Shown here piece by piece: positions 14,123 through 22,800 of a stretch of DNA of 27,622 nucleotides. The DNA comes from Prevotellaceae bacterium. Lineage in GTDB: Bacteria > Bacteroidota > Bacteroidia > Bacteroidales > UBA932. Each line of letters opens with the position of its first letter. Within the stretch, counting starts at the first letter, position 1. A program made the position numbers and the translations under genes. The stretch is from assembly GCA_031284065.1 (NCBI GenBank), contig JAITAP010000266.1, positions 1 to 27,622 of the forward strand, written 5' to 3'. The notes under the pieces were generated by a model. It made no database searches. It saw only the letters and a list, made by a program, of their open reading frames with translations, and was not told the DNA's origin.

Positions 14123-14968
14123 ATGAGTAAAAAAGAAAAAATAACCGTACAAGGAACGGAAATAACGGTTATTTCGGAGAAAAATAACGATTACATTTGC
14201 CTAACCGATATGGTAAAGGGTCAAGAGGGAGAAGACCATATCCGCAACTGGATGCGCAACCGCAATACCCTTGAGTTTCTCGGCGCTTGGGAGATGTTGC
14301 ACAATCCCGCCTTTAAAGGTGTCGAATTCGACACCTTTTTACACGAGGCTGGGGCAAACCGTTTTAATATGACGCCCCGCAAATGGATTGAGGCGACTGA
14401 CGCCGTCGGTATGATTTCCCAAGCAGGGCGAAACGGAGGAACTTACGCCCACAAAGATATTGCGTTTGAGTTCGGTTCGTGGCTCAGTCCGGTATTTAAA
14501 CTCTATTTAATTACCGAATATCAGCGGCTGAAAGAGGCTGAAAGCAATCCGAGGCTTGGCGAATGGAATGTAAAACGAGTACTTAGTAAAGTGAATTATA
14601 CGCTTCATACAGATGCCGTCCGTGATTTTATCATTCCAAAAATTGATGTTGAACGTGAAAAAGCATACGCCTATGCAGATGAAGCCGATATGCTGAACCT
14701 CGCTTTATGGGCTTGTACAGCAAAGCAATGGCGGGAGGCAAATCCCGAATACGCAAAGAAAGGTTTGAATATACGTGATACGGCAAGTATTAACGAATTG
14801 GTTGTTTTGGCAAATCTTGAATCGTTTAACGCAGAACTTTTGAAACGTGATATGGACAAATCTGCCCGATACGCCTGCTTGCACGAAATGGCAGAACGGC
14901 AACTGATACGCCTCAATGCCATAGACGCAGAAAAAGGATTTCGGAAATTGGAAGCTAAAAAACGATGA
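14123..14968 (+). CDS. KilA-N domain protein
   Basis: The product is 281 residues. Residues of about 8-140 fit the KilA-N fold: an N-terminal ITVISEKNNDYICLTDMVKG, then IRNWMRNRNTLEFLGAWE, then AGMISQAGRNGGTYAHKDIAFEFGSWLSP read with GANRFNMTPRKWIEATDAVG ahead of it. KilA-N domains are DNA-binding modules found in phages, large DNA viruses and bacterial genomic islands. The C-terminal half is helical and charged and has no assigned function. A Shine-Dalgarno-like GGAG precedes ATG 14123. The gene is AT-richer than the peptidase genes around it and follows a broken glycyl-radical gene, so it is probably a mobile cargo gene. Its target is unknown. Confidence 0.85.
   Translation: MSKKEKITVQGTEITVISEKNNDYICLTDMVKGQEGEDHIRNWMRNRNTLEFLGAWEMLHNPAFKGVEFDTFLHEAGANRFNMTPRKWIEATDAVGMISQAGRNGGTYAHKDIAFEFGSWLSPVFKLYLITEYQRLKEAESNPRLGEWNVKRVLSKVNYTLHTDAVRDFIIPKIDVEREKAYAYADEADMLNLALWACTAKQWREANPEYAKKGLNIRDTASINELVVLANLESFNAELLKRDMDKSARYACLHEMAERQLIRLNAIDAEKGFRKLEAKKR
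14942..14958. repeat. 17-base sequence shared with 19806-19822
   Basis: CGGAAATTGGAAGCTAA codes for RKLEAK at the end of the KilA-N protein. It recurs exactly at 19806-19822 upstream of the giant surface protein, where the same frame reads ATEWRKLEAKS-stop. Confidence 0.5.
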
Positions 14969-14994
14969 ACAAGTAATTTAACTTTCGCAAGCTC

Positions 14995-15300
14995 CTATTC
15001 AATCGCTCTATTCAGAGATTGAAAATTCAGCAAGTTTATAAGTTTCTCATTGTCAGCGATAATTTGTTTTGTAAAAAAATCAATATCTATCTCAAAAAAA
15101 TCTGCGAGTTTGGTTATTAATTCAATGATAATAAGATATATCCGTTCTTTAATATGCAGCTCAAGCGATTCTGCCTTTGCCTGCCTGAACAGGCTGCCGA
15201 TACTTTCGTAACTCTCGAAGCGTTTGACTGCCCGGCGAGTTGCGTAAATCTCAAACGCTTCTTCAAACGTCAAAGAGGTATTTGCCGTCGTGAAAGCCAA
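14995..15300 (-). CDS. Hypothetical small helical protein, possibly truncated
   Basis: The open frame gives 101 residues from a TTG start, with a stop codon a few codons further upstream. There is no Shine-Dalgarno sequence. I do not recognise the family. The translation looks like a real helical protein: FEEAFEIYATRRAVKRFESY, then a long amphipathic run containing ELHIKERIYLIIIELITKL, and acidic residues near the end. It could be the surviving C-terminus of a longer gene. It converges on the KilA-N gene with a 26-base gap. Confidence 0.35.
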   Translation of the reverse strand: MAFTTANTSLTFEEAFEIYATRRAVKRFESYESIGSLFRQAKAESLELHIKERIYLIIIELITKLADFFEIDIDFFTKQIIADNEKLINLLNFQSLNRAIE

Positions 15301-15412
15301 GAAATAATCGACTGCTCAACTCGCCTGAAAATTCTGTTTAAACAGCGTTTAAATAATTTTTTCGTCGGAAGTGAAATACGAATGACACAAAGTTGCTGAA
15401 AATAAGCTACTT

Positions 15413-15694
15413 ATGCAAATAAAAGTTGCTTTTTTGTTAATAATCAGCAGGTTGGAAGGCTTGCGAAAGTTGAAACAAGTAAGTAGAATCATGCTATGTT
15501 CCAATAAAGAAAGAGAAAAATATGCGTGTGGTTTCAAAAATATTGCTTACTTTTGGCGTGAATTATTTGACAGCATAGCACCGCAAAACGCTGAAATACG
15601 CACAGCTACTAACTCGTTACCTTTAAAACTCAGTAACTCTGCTAAGAATTTATTCTTCAATCGGTTAAGTCAAACTGATGAAAATCTAAAATAA
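15413..15694 (+). CDS. Hypothetical small protein
   Basis: The open frame gives 93 residues, starts at ATG 15413 and ends six bases before the second aminopeptidase gene. No family is recognised. The N-terminus (MQIKVAFLLIISRLEGLRK) is hydrophobic but not a convincing signal peptide. A basic, mixed-composition remainder follows. The close spacing to the next gene is the main reason to list it, and chance is a real alternative. Confidence 0.22.
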   Translation: MQIKVAFLLIISRLEGLRKLKQVSRIMLCSNKEREKYACGFKNIAYFWRELFDSIAPQNAEIRTATNSLPLKLSNSAKNLFFNRLSQTDENLK

Positions 15695-15700
15695 AATCAA

Positions 15701-17482
15701 ATGGGAATCACGGCAAATAAACGAATCGAGCTGCTGCGCGGCTACATGCGGGACAAAAACCTGCACGCTTTTATCATTCCCTCTACGGATGCGCACATGA
15801 GCGAGTACATCCCCGAGCATTGGGAGGCGAGGCGATGGATTAGCGGGTTTACCGGCTCGGCGGGAACGGCTGTCGTTACGCGCAACAAAGCCGGGCTGTG
15901 GACGGATTCGCGCTATTTTCTTCAGGCGGCGGACGAGCTTCGCGGTAGCGAAATTGTCCTCTTCAAAGACCGCCTGCCGGATACCGCCAGCATCCCGGAC
16001 TGGCTGATAAGTCAGCTGCCGGACGGCGGCCGCGTGGGTATTGACGGCAACGTATATCCGGCAAGAGATGCGCTGGCGCTTCAATCCAAATTCGGAGAAA
16101 AAAGCATAGCGCTCGTCCCCGACTTCGACCCGTTCAGCGCAATTTGGCGCGACCGTCCGGCGTTGCCGAAAGAGCCGGTTACCGTACATTCGCTTAAGCT
16201 TGCAGGCGAAGCCGCCCGCACAAAAATTGAAAAGACGCTGGCAGAGGCAGAAAAATACGGCGCTGAGGCCGTCTGGGTAAGCGCTCCGGATACGATAGCT
16301 TGGCTGTTCAACATTCGGGGAAGCGACGTGCCGTACAATCCGGTAGCGGTGGCGCACGCTTTTCTCTCCCGCAGGCAAACCATTCTCTTTATCGACAAGG
16401 ACAAAATACGTCCGGAGGTGGCCGAGCATTTCCGGAGCGAGGGTATTGCAGTAGCCGGGTACCACGAAGCTGCCGGTTTTTGGGAAAAAACGCACAGCGT
16501 ACAGGTCTGCCTCGACAGCAGCAAGCTGTCGCTTAGCTTTTACAACGCCATAGCCAGACACAACGGTGCGGTAGATATTTTATCGGTTGCCGACCAGCTG
16601 AAAAGCGTGAAGAACGACGTTGAAATCGCCAACTTTCGGCGCGTCATGGTGCGCGACGGCATTGCGCTTGTCCGGTTTTTCAGGTGGCTCGAAAAGGCTG
16701 TTCCCGCAGGAGAAGTTACGGAGTATGGCGTATGCCTCAAGCTGAAAGAGCTGAGAAGCCAACAAGAAAATTTTGCAGGCGAAAGCTTTCACACCATCGC
16801 CGGGTATGCCGCCAACGGCGCAGCCAACCACTACCACCCGAGCGCGGAAAATAGCGCGGCGGTCAAAGCGGAGGGCTTTTTGCTGATTGACTCGGGAGGG
16901 CAATACTTGGACGGCACTACCGATATTACGCGCACAGCTGCCGTAGGCGCCATAACCGACGCAATGAGGCGGGACTACACGCTCGTGCTGAAAGGAAACA
17001 TCAACCTCTCAAAAGCGATTTTTCCGGCAGGAACAAGAGGGTCGCAAATTGACGTGCTGGCGCGGAAAGCCATGTGGGAGCACGGGGTCAACTACCTGCA
17101 CGGTACGGGGCACGGCGTGGGGCACTACCTGTGCGTGCACGAAGGGCCTCACAGCATCCGCCCCGAAGAAAACCCCGTTAAGCTGCAAATCGGAATGGTG
17201 GCGACCAACGAGCCGGGCATTTACCGAGACCACCGCTACGGCGTGCGGATAGAAAACATGATGCTCACCCGGCGGGTTATGACCACCGACTTTGGCGACT
17301 TCTACGGCTTTGAAACGTTGACCCTGTGCCCGATTGATACCACGCCGATTATTAAAGAAATGATGACGGATGAAGAAACGGCGTGGCTCAACGCTTACCA
17401 TCAAGCGGTATATGAGAAGCTGTCGCCCCACTTGTCGGGGGAAGAGGCGGAGTGGCTAAAAGATAAAACGAAAGCGTTATGA
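15701..17482 (+). CDS. Xaa-Pro aminopeptidase, long three-domain M24 form
   Basis: The product is 593 residues, the size of the XPNPEP1-like three-domain form: two creatinase-like N-domains (about 1-310) and the catalytic pita-bread domain. Metal ligands are Asp397 (LLIDSGGQY), Asp408 (GTTDITRT), His471 (GTGHGVGHYL), Glu504 (ATNEPGIY) and Glu518 (GVRIENMML), all intact. HYHPS (about 377-381) is the substrate-binding His region. It releases the first residue from peptides with proline second. The stop overlaps the start of the next gene, a POT-type peptide transporter (ATGA, 17479-17482). The pair looks like one unit for importing and breaking down proline-containing peptides. Confidence 0.93.
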   Translation: MGITANKRIELLRGYMRDKNLHAFIIPSTDAHMSEYIPEHWEARRWISGFTGSAGTAVVTRNKAGLWTDSRYFLQAADELRGSEIVLFKDRLPDTASIPDWLISQLPDGGRVGIDGNVYPARDALALQSKFGEKSIALVPDFDPFSAIWRDRPALPKEPVTVHSLKLAGEAARTKIEKTLAEAEKYGAEAVWVSAPDTIAWLFNIRGSDVPYNPVAVAHAFLSRRQTILFIDKDKIRPEVAEHFRSEGIAVAGYHEAAGFWEKTHSVQVCLDSSKLSLSFYNAIARHNGAVDILSVADQLKSVKNDVEIANFRRVMVRDGIALVRFFRWLEKAVPAGEVTEYGVCLKLKELRSQQENFAGESFHTIAGYAANGAANHYHPSAENSAAVKAEGFLLIDSGGQYLDGTTDITRTAAVGAITDAMRRDYTLVLKGNINLSKAIFPAGTRGSQIDVLARKAMWEHGVNYLHGTGHGVGHYLCVHEGPHSIRPEENPVKLQIGMVATNEPGIYRDHRYGVRIENMMLTRRVMTTDFGDFYGFETLTLCPIDTTPIIKEMMTDEETAWLNAYHQAVYEKLSPHLSGEEAEWLKDKTKAL

Positions 17483-18900
17483 GCGTATTCAGTAAGTTTC
17501 CCCGCACTTTTTGGGTAGCCAACACCATTGAGCTGTTTGAGCGTTGGGCTTGGTACGGTTTTTTCATGCTGTTTGCCAACTACCTGACCGGCTCGTCGGA
17601 TATGGGCGGCTTGGAGTTTTCGCAAAGCCAAAAGGGTTTGATTATGGGCATTGGGACAGGTATTCTCTACTTTCTCCCCGTCCTCACCGGCGCTATTGCC
17701 GACCGCTACGGCTACAAAAAAATATTGGCGCTGGCATTTGTCATTTACGCCACAGCGTTTGCATTTTTCCCGCAAGCCTCATCCTTTACCGCCGTATTCG
17801 TCATGTACATTTACCTGGCTTTGGGGGCGGCGCTGTTCAAGCCGATTATTTCGGCTACGATAGCGAAAACCACGCGCCCGGAAACATCATCCATCGGATT
17901 TGGCATTTTTTACATGATGGTGAACATCGGCGCTTTCTTTGGCCCGCTGGTAACCCTGCTGTTCAAAAGCCAATCGCACCTGATTTTTTACGTGTCCTGC
18001 GGAATCATCCTGCTGAACTTTATTTTGCTGCTCTTTTACAGGGAGCCGGAGCGCGACGAGGCGAAAAAAGAAGAATCCCTGCTCCGGACATTTGGGGGGA
18101 TATTCCGCAACATGGCAAGTATCTTCAAAGACCCCGGTTTTCTGGTTTTCCTGCTGATTGTCGCCGGGTTCTGGGCAATGTACTACCAGCTGTTTTTCAC
18201 GCTCCCCGTCTTCATTTCGCAGTGGGTTGATACGGGCGTGCTGTACCATTTCTTCGACGTGAACCTCCCGTTTGTCAGCGCAAGCTACAGCCCCGCTCCG
18301 GGAGTGTTGGACGCCGAATTTATCACCAACACGGATGCGCTGTTCATCATCATTTTCCAAATCGCAGTATCGGCGCTGGTAATGCGCCTTAAGCCCCTCC
18401 GCTCAATGGTGGCCGGCTTTCTGGTCTGCTCCGTCGGAATGTCGCTGACGCTCGCTTCGCAGAACGTGCTCTTTACGGTAGCCGCCATCTTCATTTTTTC
18501 GCTGGGCGAAATGGCAGGCTCGCCCAAAGTTACCGAATACATTGGGCTTATTGCGCCCAAAGACAAGAAGGCGCTTTACATGGGCTACTCGTTCATTCCG
18601 GTTTTTGTGGGGAATTTTCTGGCCGGCTTTATATCGGGCAACGTTTATCAGGCAATGTCCGACAAGGTAGCCATTACGGAAAAGTTTATCGCCGAAAAGG
18701 GGTTGCTGATAGGCGACGGGCTCTCCACGAATGTCCGCTTTGAGGAAGTCGCCCGTCAGGTTAGCCTGTCGCCGCAGGAGCTGACCAACCTGCTGTGGGA
18801 TACGTACCACCCGTCCGGCATGTGGGTTGTGATACTGTCGGTTGGATTTGCGGCGTCCCTCTGCCTTTTCATCTACGACAGGGCAAGCAAAAGCCGGTAA
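17479..18900 (+). CDS. POT/PTR family proton-coupled peptide transporter (MFS)
   Basis: The product is 473 residues with 12-14 predicted membrane helices. Residues 18-27 read ELFERWAWYG, a version of the ExxER motif at the proton-coupling site of POT transporters, with Trp replacing the usual Phe or Tyr. The loop GAIADRYGYKKIL is the MFS A-motif region, and FGIFYMMVNIGAFFGPL matches the PTR signature region. An extended loop (about 250-280) lies between the two halves. The family imports di- and tripeptides with protons. Translational overlap with the upstream aminopeptidase supports peptide uptake. Substrate preference is not readable from the sequence. Confidence 0.88.
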   Translation: MSVFSKFPRTFWVANTIELFERWAWYGFFMLFANYLTGSSDMGGLEFSQSQKGLIMGIGTGILYFLPVLTGAIADRYGYKKILALAFVIYATAFAFFPQASSFTAVFVMYIYLALGAALFKPIISATIAKTTRPETSSIGFGIFYMMVNIGAFFGPLVTLLFKSQSHLIFYVSCGIILLNFILLLFYREPERDEAKKEESLLRTFGGIFRNMASIFKDPGFLVFLLIVAGFWAMYYQLFFTLPVFISQWVDTGVLYHFFDVNLPFVSASYSPAPGVLDAEFITNTDALFIIIFQIAVSALVMRLKPLRSMVAGFLVCSVGMSLTLASQNVLFTVAAIFIFSLGEMAGSPKVTEYIGLIAPKDKKALYMGYSFIPVFVGNFLAGFISGNVYQAMSDKVAITEKFIAEKGLLIGDGLSTNVRFEEVARQVSLSPQELTNLLWDTYHPSGMWVVILSVGFAASLCLFIYDRASKSR

Positions 18901-18920
18901 TCCCTGCTGTGGGAGAACGC

Positions 18921-18942
18921 CCGCCCTCCACCGAAAGGGCGG
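18921..18942 (+). terminator. Possible hairpin terminator after the peptide transporter
   Basis: CCGCCCT-CCACCGAA-AGGGCGG forms a 7-bp GC-rich stem 20 bases after the stop. No T-run follows, so a classical intrinsic terminator is not shown. Confidence 0.35.
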
Positions 18943-19226
18943 CAGTAAGGGGTCAATGCGTAATTTTCAGCCAAGCTTATCCGGCAGCACATCCCTCAAA
19001 AAACCAACTTCGCTGATTTTAGCGAGCGCCAAGTAAAAAAACAGCACAAAATCAACAGCAGACCCGAAGAAAGCCCAAAGCCTTACTCACCCAAAAGAAA
19101 TTTGCTTCCTATACTTACATGGTAAAATTGCACTGAGATGCTGAATCTACACAATAAAATAAGTGCGAAAAAGTTTGGTAGTATCAGCCGATTTTTGTAA
19201 CTTACTGTGGCATAAAACCCGAAAAG

Positions 19227-19581
19227 ATGACAGGGAAATTGCCCAAAGATGGCCATCGCGAACTTTTTCGCACCCGCTTGGCGGACTTGGTAAACCCACA
19301 GCACGAGCTGGCGATGCTTGCCCACACCGTTGGTTGGAAGTACTTTGATGAAGCGTTTGTACAATCTTGGGGATGAAAAGATACCGTTTGTCTGGGAAAG
19401 TAATCCCTACTTTCAGCGCTTCTGCGGCGGCGTATTTTTCGCGTATATGCTTCCATGCGACCCGAGCGATTTTGTTCATTTTCGCAAACGGATTGGCGAA
19501 GACGGCTTTGCAAAAAAAATTCCGGACAGCGTAACGTTTCACGGCAAGGAAGCGGTCAGGCAGGCAACAGAGGCCGGTTTC
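19227..19581 (+). pseudogene. Broken IS5-type transposase (DUF772 region)
   Basis: Frame one (ATG 19227 to TGA 19374-19376) reads ELFRTRLADLVNPQHELAML and then VGWKYFDEAF, the usual N-terminus. A second frame, open from ATG 19348, reads MKRLYNLGDEK, then NPYFQRFCGGVFFAYMLPCD, then PSDFVHFRKRIGEDG and FHGKEAV, which belongs about 30-40 residues further along in intact relatives. The piece between them is missing and the two frames overlap on the same bases, consistent with an internal deletion. The DDE catalytic region is absent and the frame runs into the MITE-like element at 19585. The remnant cannot transpose. Confidence 0.75.
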
Positions 19582-19584
19582 CGG

Positions 19585-19695
19585 ACCTCACCCCCAGCCC
19601 CTCTCCAAAGGAGAGGGGTGGCTTGCGCCGAACAAGCCTGCGCCGAGCGTCGTGTCCCTGCACCCCTCTCCTTTGGAGAGGGGCTGGGGTGAGGT
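19585..19695. mobile_element. MITE-like element with about 35-bp terminal inverted repeats
   Basis: The left arm 19585-19620 and the right arm 19661-19695 are reverse complements apart from one missing G. Each arm contains its own smaller dyad CTCTCC-AAA-GGAGAG (or the equivalent). A 40-base GC-rich spacer separates them. There is no coding content. It interrupts the transposase remnant. Related left-arm pieces lie at 383-428 and 652-680, so the family is dispersed. I could not identify a target-site duplication with confidence. Confidence 0.65.
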
Positions 19696-19760
19696 CTCTT
19701 TGAAAAAAAAGGGTGAGGTCTCTTTGAAAAAAAAAGGGTGAAGCCTCCTTTGAAAAAAAA
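19687..19760. repeat. Three tandem 24-25 base units, each ending in a poly-A tract
   Basis: The units are 19687-19710, 19711-19735 and 19736-19760. Each has the form GGGTGARGYCTCYTTTG followed by A8, A9 and A8 respectively. The first unit overlaps the end of the MITE-like right arm. The block ends 113 bases before the ATG of the giant surface protein. Confidence 0.75.
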
Positions 19761-19805
19761 GGCTTTGGCGGCAAGGTTTCGCTCCGGTTCTTCGCCACAG
19801 AGTGG

Positions 19806-19822
19806 CGGAAATTGGAAGCTAA
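19806..19822. repeat. 17-base sequence shared with the end of the KilA-N gene
   Basis: CGGAAATTGGAAGCTAA is identical to 14942-14958. In the matching frame it reads ATEWRKLEAKS-stop (stop TAG near 19826-19828). It could be the tail of a lost coding sequence related to that gene or a chance or recombination-derived match. Confidence 0.45.
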
Positions 19823-19873
19823 GAGTTAGCCGCACATTACACTATGTAAATTATTTTTAAAAAATCAACTTTT

Positions 19874-22800
19874 ATGAAGTCCTCAATTTTTAAGCACACA
19901 ATTAGCTGGCTGCTGGCAGCGTTGCTGCCTGCGCCCTTGTGCGCTGCGGCAGAAGATGCCAAGCTGGTGGTGGAGCGCCACCCCACAGACGCTACCTTTT
20001 CAAAAAACGCCACCGCGCGATTTTACGTAAACGCATACAGCCTCAACGACGGGCTCCTTGAGTACCAGTGGTACCGCTCGCAGCTCTTTGACACTATTAT
20101 GCCCAAGAATGACCCGGCGGTGAAGGCAAGCCCCACGCCCCTCTCCGAGGGCATTTACGCTACCCTCACCACCACCACCCCAAGCGGCTTTTCCGGCACA
20201 AAGTATTGCTACTACTGGGTGGAGATTACCAACCACAAGGAAGGAAATAGAACAGTCCTCGAAAGCGAAGTTGCGATGGCAAAGATAGTGGACAAAACGC
20301 TCGCACCTCAACTCATGAACGGAGACTTCCAAGATGTAGCTACGACAAGTTGTTTTCCGGGAACAAAAGTTATTCCTCCTAACAACAACAGTACTACTAC
20401 AATGTCCTACTGGGAAAGTACCCAAGAAGGTACGCCTAATAGACGTGCGAGTAGCACCGGTAAAATGTTAGAAACCGGAAATTTCAACGAGTATGTGATA
20501 GGATCCTCCAACAGTACCAGGGCAGCGGAACTTTCAGCATTTATGTCTTCTACAATATATCAGGACATCGCCACTGTGCCGGGTAAGATATATGAATGGA
20601 GCATTGAGCACGGCGCGAGAAATAATTCTAGTAGACCTAACTTCTCACAGCCTGACGTTATTGCAGTGGTCATCGGCAGCGCCATTAACGAGCAGAACGA
20701 CTATACACAGATGGGCGTTACAGATTACTGGAACAAGGTCAGCCCGTCGGAGTTCAATAATAAAAACATAACTACCACCACCTCAAATATTTTCATAGAC
20801 CCATTTAGTTTCAGCTACGGGGATAGTCCAACATCTGTTGCGCAGCCGCTTATTAATCTTGGGCAGATATACCCCTATGGCGTGAACATGTACACACACT
20901 TCAACGCCATCGTCAGCAAAGTTCTGACGGATAACAATATAGGGGAAGCTGTTTACAACGCAAACGGCGGCGCTAACTTCAACGATGTAGATAGGGCTTA
21001 CGCCACGACCTATGGCGGCAGGCCATACTACGTGTTCATATCCGTTGCGAAAAGAGGTAATCTCAATTCCGGTGGTCAGTCATATATCCGCAGCGGCGTG
21101 TACACCGTCCCCGCCGGGCAAGGCACGACGGCGTTTGGCTTCGTTAGCGTTTCGTCGCCTATTGGCCCTGCTCATGGCAACCTCGTCGACAACATTGTTT
21201 TTGCGTCGGGTTCGCCAATTATGCCGTCGCCGGAGATGTCGTACAGCAACGAGGCCATTTTGACTTCCGGAGAAACGAAGCAGGGCTACGCCTACGGGAT
21301 TGCGGCGGTGCGGGGGAGCTCGGTGAGCATGGCGCCCGCCGCCGTAGCGTACTACGACCCGGACGGCAGCGGGCCGCAGGCGGAGGTGGAGCTTAAAACG
21401 GAGGCGGGGCTCGGCGTGGACGGCTCGTGGTACGCCAGCTACGGCGCCGGCACGCCGTTTGCCAACGGCGGGGTTATCCGCTTCAAGGGGCTCACGCCGG
21501 GCAAGACGTACCGCATCATCGGTATTCCGCGCATGGCCGTCAGCAACGAGCTCGGGGTGAACCAAAGCCCGCCGCACGTGCTGGACGAAGGCTACTACAA
21601 GGACGTAAAGATGCGCCCGGCGTACGTGGGCAGCGACTCGGTGGTGTGGAACATCAGCGTGGAGGCGTACACGGACGCGGAGGGGCATACGAAGGCCCGC
21701 ATTGGGGTGCAGAACGCGCGGACGGACGTGGAGTACGCGCTGCTGGGCGACAGCGTGGCGGACGGCGCGCACGTGGCCGCTACCGCACGGGCGGCGCACC
21801 CGGGCACGGCGTGGCAGCACGGCGAGTACGGGGAGGCCACGTTTGAAGGGCTTTCGCTCGACACGCTCTACCACCTCGTGGCGCGGCCGTCGGGCTACGA
21901 GGAGGTGAGCTACGCGGAGGCGGCCTTTGACGTGGACGGGGCAACGCCGGTGTACATTAGCATACGAACGCCCACCCTGAGCGTTCTGGACATTGACAGC
22001 AGCGACGTGTCGCGCGACAGCTGCACGGTCATTAAGGTTGCCAACGTTAAGCCGGACTACGACTACACGGTAGCCGACCCCGCCACAGGGCAGATGGTTG
22101 GCGGCTTTCGGAAGGGCGCGGAAGCCGTAGATGGCGTGCTTCGCTTTTCCGTGCCCGACGCGGCCAAAGCCTACCAGATAATGGCCAGGGGCGGGCACGT
22201 GAGCTGGCTGGAGGGCGTTCGCGCGTACGGCTGCCCGGACAGCTTCCGGGTGGACTACGTCGGCGAGGCCGTCAGGAGCTCCTCTGGCCTCGCCAACGGC
22301 CGGATTCCGGTGGGCGTGGAGTTCCGCATAGACGGCAGCGACGCGGCGGGCACGGCGGTGGAGGAATGGACGGCGGGCACGGACGCTAGTCCCGTGCTGC
22401 TCTCGGTCAAGCTGCTTGCGGGCGGCACGGTGAGCGTGCTGGACTCGCTGGCCTCGCTGGGGACCGACGGCACGCTACGCTACCGCCGTCGGGCGGGGCT
22501 CGAGGGCTACGCCGGGCGGTGGGTGAGCCCGGTAAAGGTGGTCGCCATTCCGCGCCGAGGGGCAGCCCCCGCGCGGCCGGCCGAGTATGCGCTTGACTAC
22601 GCCGACGAAACGGTAGCCGTGCACGCCGATAGCCTTCAGCTGGCGCCGGGCGGCACGGACAACCCGGCGTGGGTGAGCATTGCCAAAAACTCCTCGTGGC
22701 CGTTTTCGGCGGCGGGCTGGGGCGAGGGCGCGTCGCCGCAGGCGTTCAGCGTCCGCTTTCCGGCCACAGGCGCATCGTTTGCATCCAACATCTTTACCGA

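Larger units (their letters stand above)
14969..15700. other. AT-rich stretch of uncertain coding content
   Basis: There are about 730 bases with only two weak candidate genes, one on each strand (14995-15300 minus, 15413-15694 plus). The stretch is clearly AT-richer than the flanking peptidase genes and continues the composition of the KilA-N gene. It may be remnant DNA of the same acquired segment. Confidence 0.45.
18901..19873. other. Intergenic graveyard with IS and MITE-like remnants
   Basis: No intact gene is found. The content in order is a hairpin (18921-18942), unassigned DNA to about 19226, a broken transposase (19227-19581), a MITE-like element with long terminal inverted repeats (19585-19695), a triple tandem repeat with poly-A tracts (19687-19760), and a short stretch leading to the giant protein gene. 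Confidence 0.65.

Noticed and set aside
18842..19036. Possible C-terminal gene fragment ending in LKKPTSLILASAK
   Set aside because: It begins inside the transporter gene in another frame, and I could not link the tail to any family, so it is left as unassigned intergenic DNA.
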